Source of the DNA: Naganishia liquefaciens
Lineage: Eukaryota > Basidiomycota > Tremellomycetes > Filobasidiales > Filobasidiaceae
Direction of reading: 5' to 3'
Assembly (NCBI GenBank): GCA_013423385.1
Contig: BLZA01000030.1
Span: 124,001-188,000, forward strand
DNA length: 64,000 nt
Both the position numbers and the translations under genes were made by a program. Below the pieces are notes generated by a model. That model worked only from the letters and a program-made list of their open reading frames with translations, was not told the DNA's origin and did no database searches. Positions 61,279 through 64,000 of this stretch are shown here, piece after piece; the stretch's first letter is position 1; each line of letters starts with the position of its first letter.

Positions 61279-62027
61279 ATGGACTCTGTATACTGGTTTC
61301 TAGATCAGGTGAGTCTCAACCAGCTCTGCCACAATGACATCTGTTCTGAACCCTGATGTGGTTTCGGACGAATGGATGCCCAGACCCACATTGTAGTGAC
61401 TGGCATTACAGGGATCACATTTCTGTATACCCGTTCGGCCCACGTCGCGTTCTTCATCGTTGGTGGAGTAGCGTGCAATACTTTTGGTACGTCGAAGAAT
61501 TCGCTAGTTACCAAGGACTGGAGATTTAGTCTACCAGATTGCTCACGCCGTATCTCTATTCTCTAGCGAAACTTAGCAAGAAAATCATCCGTCAAGATCG
61601 CCCGTATACCGCAGTTAAAGACGCCACTTCCGGCGTACCCGTTTTGAAAACTAGTGCCGAAGGCTCTTCAAGACATCCTAGGAAAGTCAAGAAGACATAT
61701 GGAATGCCATCTACCCATTCGACCTCGATTGCATTCTTCATGACCTACATCGCCCTGTCGTTACCCCCCTTCCAGCGGTCCCTCACAAACAGCGCGATCG
61801 TGGATATGCTCATGCTTCTCGGAACACTAGCCTGGGGAGTTGCAATCATGTGGTCGAGAATATACCTGGGATACCATACTTGGCAGCAAGTGGCGGTCGG
61901 CGGTGCGATAGGATTTTGCGGAGGAGCCCTCTGGAGATTTCTGTGGAATGCCGTAGTTCTGCCCCGAAGCCTAGAATCGCCACTTCAGCAGATTGTGGAT
62001 CAAGGTTTCGCTATTTTAGGTTGTTAA
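61279..62027 (+). CDS. CAX4: PAP2-family membrane phosphatase, probably dolichyl-diphosphatase
   Basis: Exons 61279..61308, 61384..61486 and 61567..62027 give 197 residues with about four hydrophobic segments. The three phosphatase motifs are KKIIRQDRP, YGMPSTHSTSIAFF and SRIYLGYHTWQQV. In the third motif the usual final Asp (SRxxxxxHxxxD) is Gln. To my knowledge dolichyl-diphosphatases (yeast Cax4, human DOLPP1) share this HTxxQ ending, which is why that name is preferred over sphingolipid or diacylglycerol phosphatases. Cax4 recycles dolichyl pyrophosphate on the lumenal side of the ER for N-glycosylation. The short first exon (MDSVYWFLDQ) was chosen because its donor joins THIVVTGITG in phase 0; a longer upstream start is not supported. 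Confidence 0.75.
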
Positions 62028-62263
62028 TCTGATGAGTAGTCTGAGGCATATCTGTATTGGAGACATAGCGCATTTTTCAAGAGCCTGTGACGCTCTCCCA
62101 CATTCGAATTCCACAAGTCCTCATTCAGAACGTATCTGATCAAGAAGAGAAATCGCTTGTATACTGACGCAATCCCGATCTCGCTGGCCATGACTTAGGT
62201 TATAACAACTTGAACGTACTGTCCATTAACATAGTTGATGCAGTGCAGCCAATAGCGATGTCT

Positions 62264-64000
62264 TCAATCTCTTTTCGAAACCTTGTAACCTGCTCCCACT
62301 CCGCTCGCCAGCAAAGCTCCGCCCGTAAAAATGATCAACGCCCCATATCCTTGTACACCATACGCTGCTTTGGCTGTTCCAGATAAAGCACTGCTCATGT
62401 TCAGCAGCGCGGTAGAAATGGGACCACTCGCGATATTGCCTGAGATTTGAAAAAATGACGTATATCAGAAGCGATCTCGAGGTGACGCCAAGATCCATCC
62501 CTCACCAACACCTCGAGCAAAGCTGAAGAAAGCGTAGAGGATTTGAGGCAAGTCTGGGTCATTCCCTGTCGATATATGGGAATTCTCAGAAAGTATCGCG
62601 AGCTATACACGAGGTACCTACCAGCAACGATTGAGATGAATTTCGGAAACAAAGCGGTGTAGCTGAAATACCGTCTCAATACGACGGGACAACAATAACA
62701 CGTCCACTGACCTTCCTGCAAAAGCTCCAAAGACCATCGAGAAGATCAACAATCCGGCCGTGCCAGTGCCAGTAGGTTTTGAAGTGGTCCCTCCATGAAC
62801 GGCAGCGACAGAGCCCCAGATGGCATAGACCGAAACGCTTGAAGCGAGCGCCATGATGATGATCAGCTTGCGAGCGCTGACTTTATCTGACAAGTGGCCA
62901 AAGAGAATTTGACCGGGGATCCGAGCCAGATTCACTGGAGCACAGCCTGTAAGTGCCACTTGATCGTTTCTTTTCATGATTCAACCTACTCAACGCTATC
63001 GACAAGGTGCCAACTGGTGCGCTCAGGTTTATAGCAGTTGCAAACGCTATCGGATGTGTATCTAAGCATAGATAGTCTTTTGCATAGCTCCAAACTCGAC
63101 ACTTACAAGGTAGATAAGTCCCGGGGACGAAGCCTCCAAGGCCTTGCAGTAAAACACCACTGAAAAGCAGCCAGAAAGCACTGCTATGCAGATATCTCCA
63201 TCTGCCGGTCGGTCGTTCCGGAGCTTGCAAGGACGACCTCTGTGTGCGCTCTGACCTCGATGTGTTCCCCTTGAGCGCTCGCATCGGAATAGAAAGGGCG
63301 GTTGCCTGCCTTCGCGGTAGCGGCAAACGCGGCTTGATAAATGGGACAGCACAGCTCAAAAGCAGAGTGTATACGATAGCCTATATACCTCTATCAGCTG
63401 GAGCGCACGTTATTCGCCAGATTCCACATACGAAAGCGAGGCAAGTCGTTTTTCGCCCGTAAGATCTCAATAGTGCCCGGGCGATAAAAGGGACGACAAG
63501 ACCTCCCAGGCCTTGACAAAAGGCGGTTCAGAAGCTAGGGATTGTAGGATCTGGCTCTCACGTACCTGTTCCGGAGAACAAGATCCCAGAAGCCAATCCG
63601 CGTCGCTGTTGCCACCATTCAAACCTGACAATATTATGGGTGAAGTGCTCTTATAAGGGATAAGGAGCCATCTTACATGTAGGCTGTGACCGGACAATAC
63701 AGGCAAACTAAGCGGAACGAAGAGTCAGTTGGGCGTCGTTCACAGTAACGACGATTCTACTTACTGCCACCGAACGCGTACATGACTCCCTGGACGAGAA
63801 TCAAAGTCCAAGCTTGTTTGGCGAATGCAGCTGCGATCAGGCCCGAAGCGACCAGCATGAGGCCAAACCACATCGAGCGAGGACGATGGTGAGGATGCTT
63901 TGCGAAATATAGAGCTAGGGGAGGATTGAAGAGGTACATAATGCCCTGATGACTGGGGTGATTGGTCATCGCCATATTGTTATTACTCGAATGCTTACAG
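62264..64000 (-). CDS. MFS transporter, monocarboxylate (MCT) type, 5' end outside window
   Basis: Eleven exons are visible from the window edge (63999..>64000, 63765..63945, 63677..63707, 63566..63624, 63432..63511, 63107..63380, 62990..63046, 62712..62946, 62622..62662, 62506..62565, 62264..62439), coding for about 400 residues. Membrane segments begin with GIMYLFNPPLALYFAK and SMWFGLMLVASGLIAAAFAK. Family marks are EWWQQRRGLASGILFSGTG (the MCT loop 4-5 region), FWLLFSGVLLQGLGGFVPG, and ARIPGQILFGHLSDKVSARK. A cytoplasmic central loop of about 60 basic residues separates the two halves. Substrate cannot be told; fungal relatives carry monocarboxylates, riboflavin or aspyridone-like compounds. 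The intron 62947..62989 is only 43 nt. Confidence 0.88.

Overview
The window is nuclear DNA of a basidiomycete fungus, most likely an Agaricomycotina yeast of the Tremellomycetes type; this is inferred from gene content and gene structure, and no species can be named. The evidence is: about 140 introns, nearly all 41-100 nt, with GTRAGT-like donors and CTRAY-like branch sites; typical fungal genes (LEU2, HIS2, GPI-anchored wall proteins, PHO85, ATM1, KOG1); and gene spacing of 0.03-1.8 kb. I resolved 25 spliced genes by joining exons in phase. For every complete model the summed exon length is a multiple of three. No mobile element, tRNA, rRNA or CRISPR array was recognised.

Layout. 1-9.1 kb (GC-rich): 3' end of a GAS/GEL glucanosyltransferase; UPF3 (nonsense-mediated decay); VMA7 (V-ATPase subunit F); SPF27 (spliceosome); an ER-anchored DnaJ protein; HIS2 (histidinol phosphatase), which is interrupted by a 1.08-kb intron full of tandem repeats. 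9.1-20.3 kb (sparser): a serine/threonine-rich GPI-anchored protein, GPI19, a DUF7330-like protein and a sugar/alpha-glucoside permease. 20.3-36 kb: RPA135 (Pol I), a small unresolved gene, PHO85 (CDK), SHP1/p47 (Cdc48 cofactor), an orphan protein and a SYLF-domain protein. 36-49.3 kb: PSY2 (PP4 regulator), a WBP4-like zinc-finger splicing protein, mitochondrial GatC, a USP36-like ubiquitin protease, NOB1 (rRNA D-site nuclease) and LEU2. 49.7-64 kb: ATM1 (mitochondrial ABC exporter), KOG1/Raptor (TORC1), RRN6 (Pol I core factor), a dolichyl-diphosphatase-like PAP2 protein and the 3' part of an MCT-type MFS transporter.

The genes do not form a metabolic cluster. Growth and ribosome-production functions recur, however: RPA135, RRN6, NOB1 and KOG1, with KOG1 and RRN6 in tandem. 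Several genes are head-to-head over 230-380 bp (VMA7/SPF27, PHO85/SHP1, WBP4-like/GATC, NOB1/LEU2, RRN6/CAX4) and ATM1/KOG1 converge with 35 bp between their stops.

Most notable observations: the repeat-filled HIS2 intron; six GC-AG introns, three of them in PSY2; a PHO85 start codon split AT|G by an intron; an SHP1 intron whose first part encodes the same seven residues as the next exon boundary; and a Raptor whose usually conserved caspase-like motif is changed. I found no clearly new multi-gene system.
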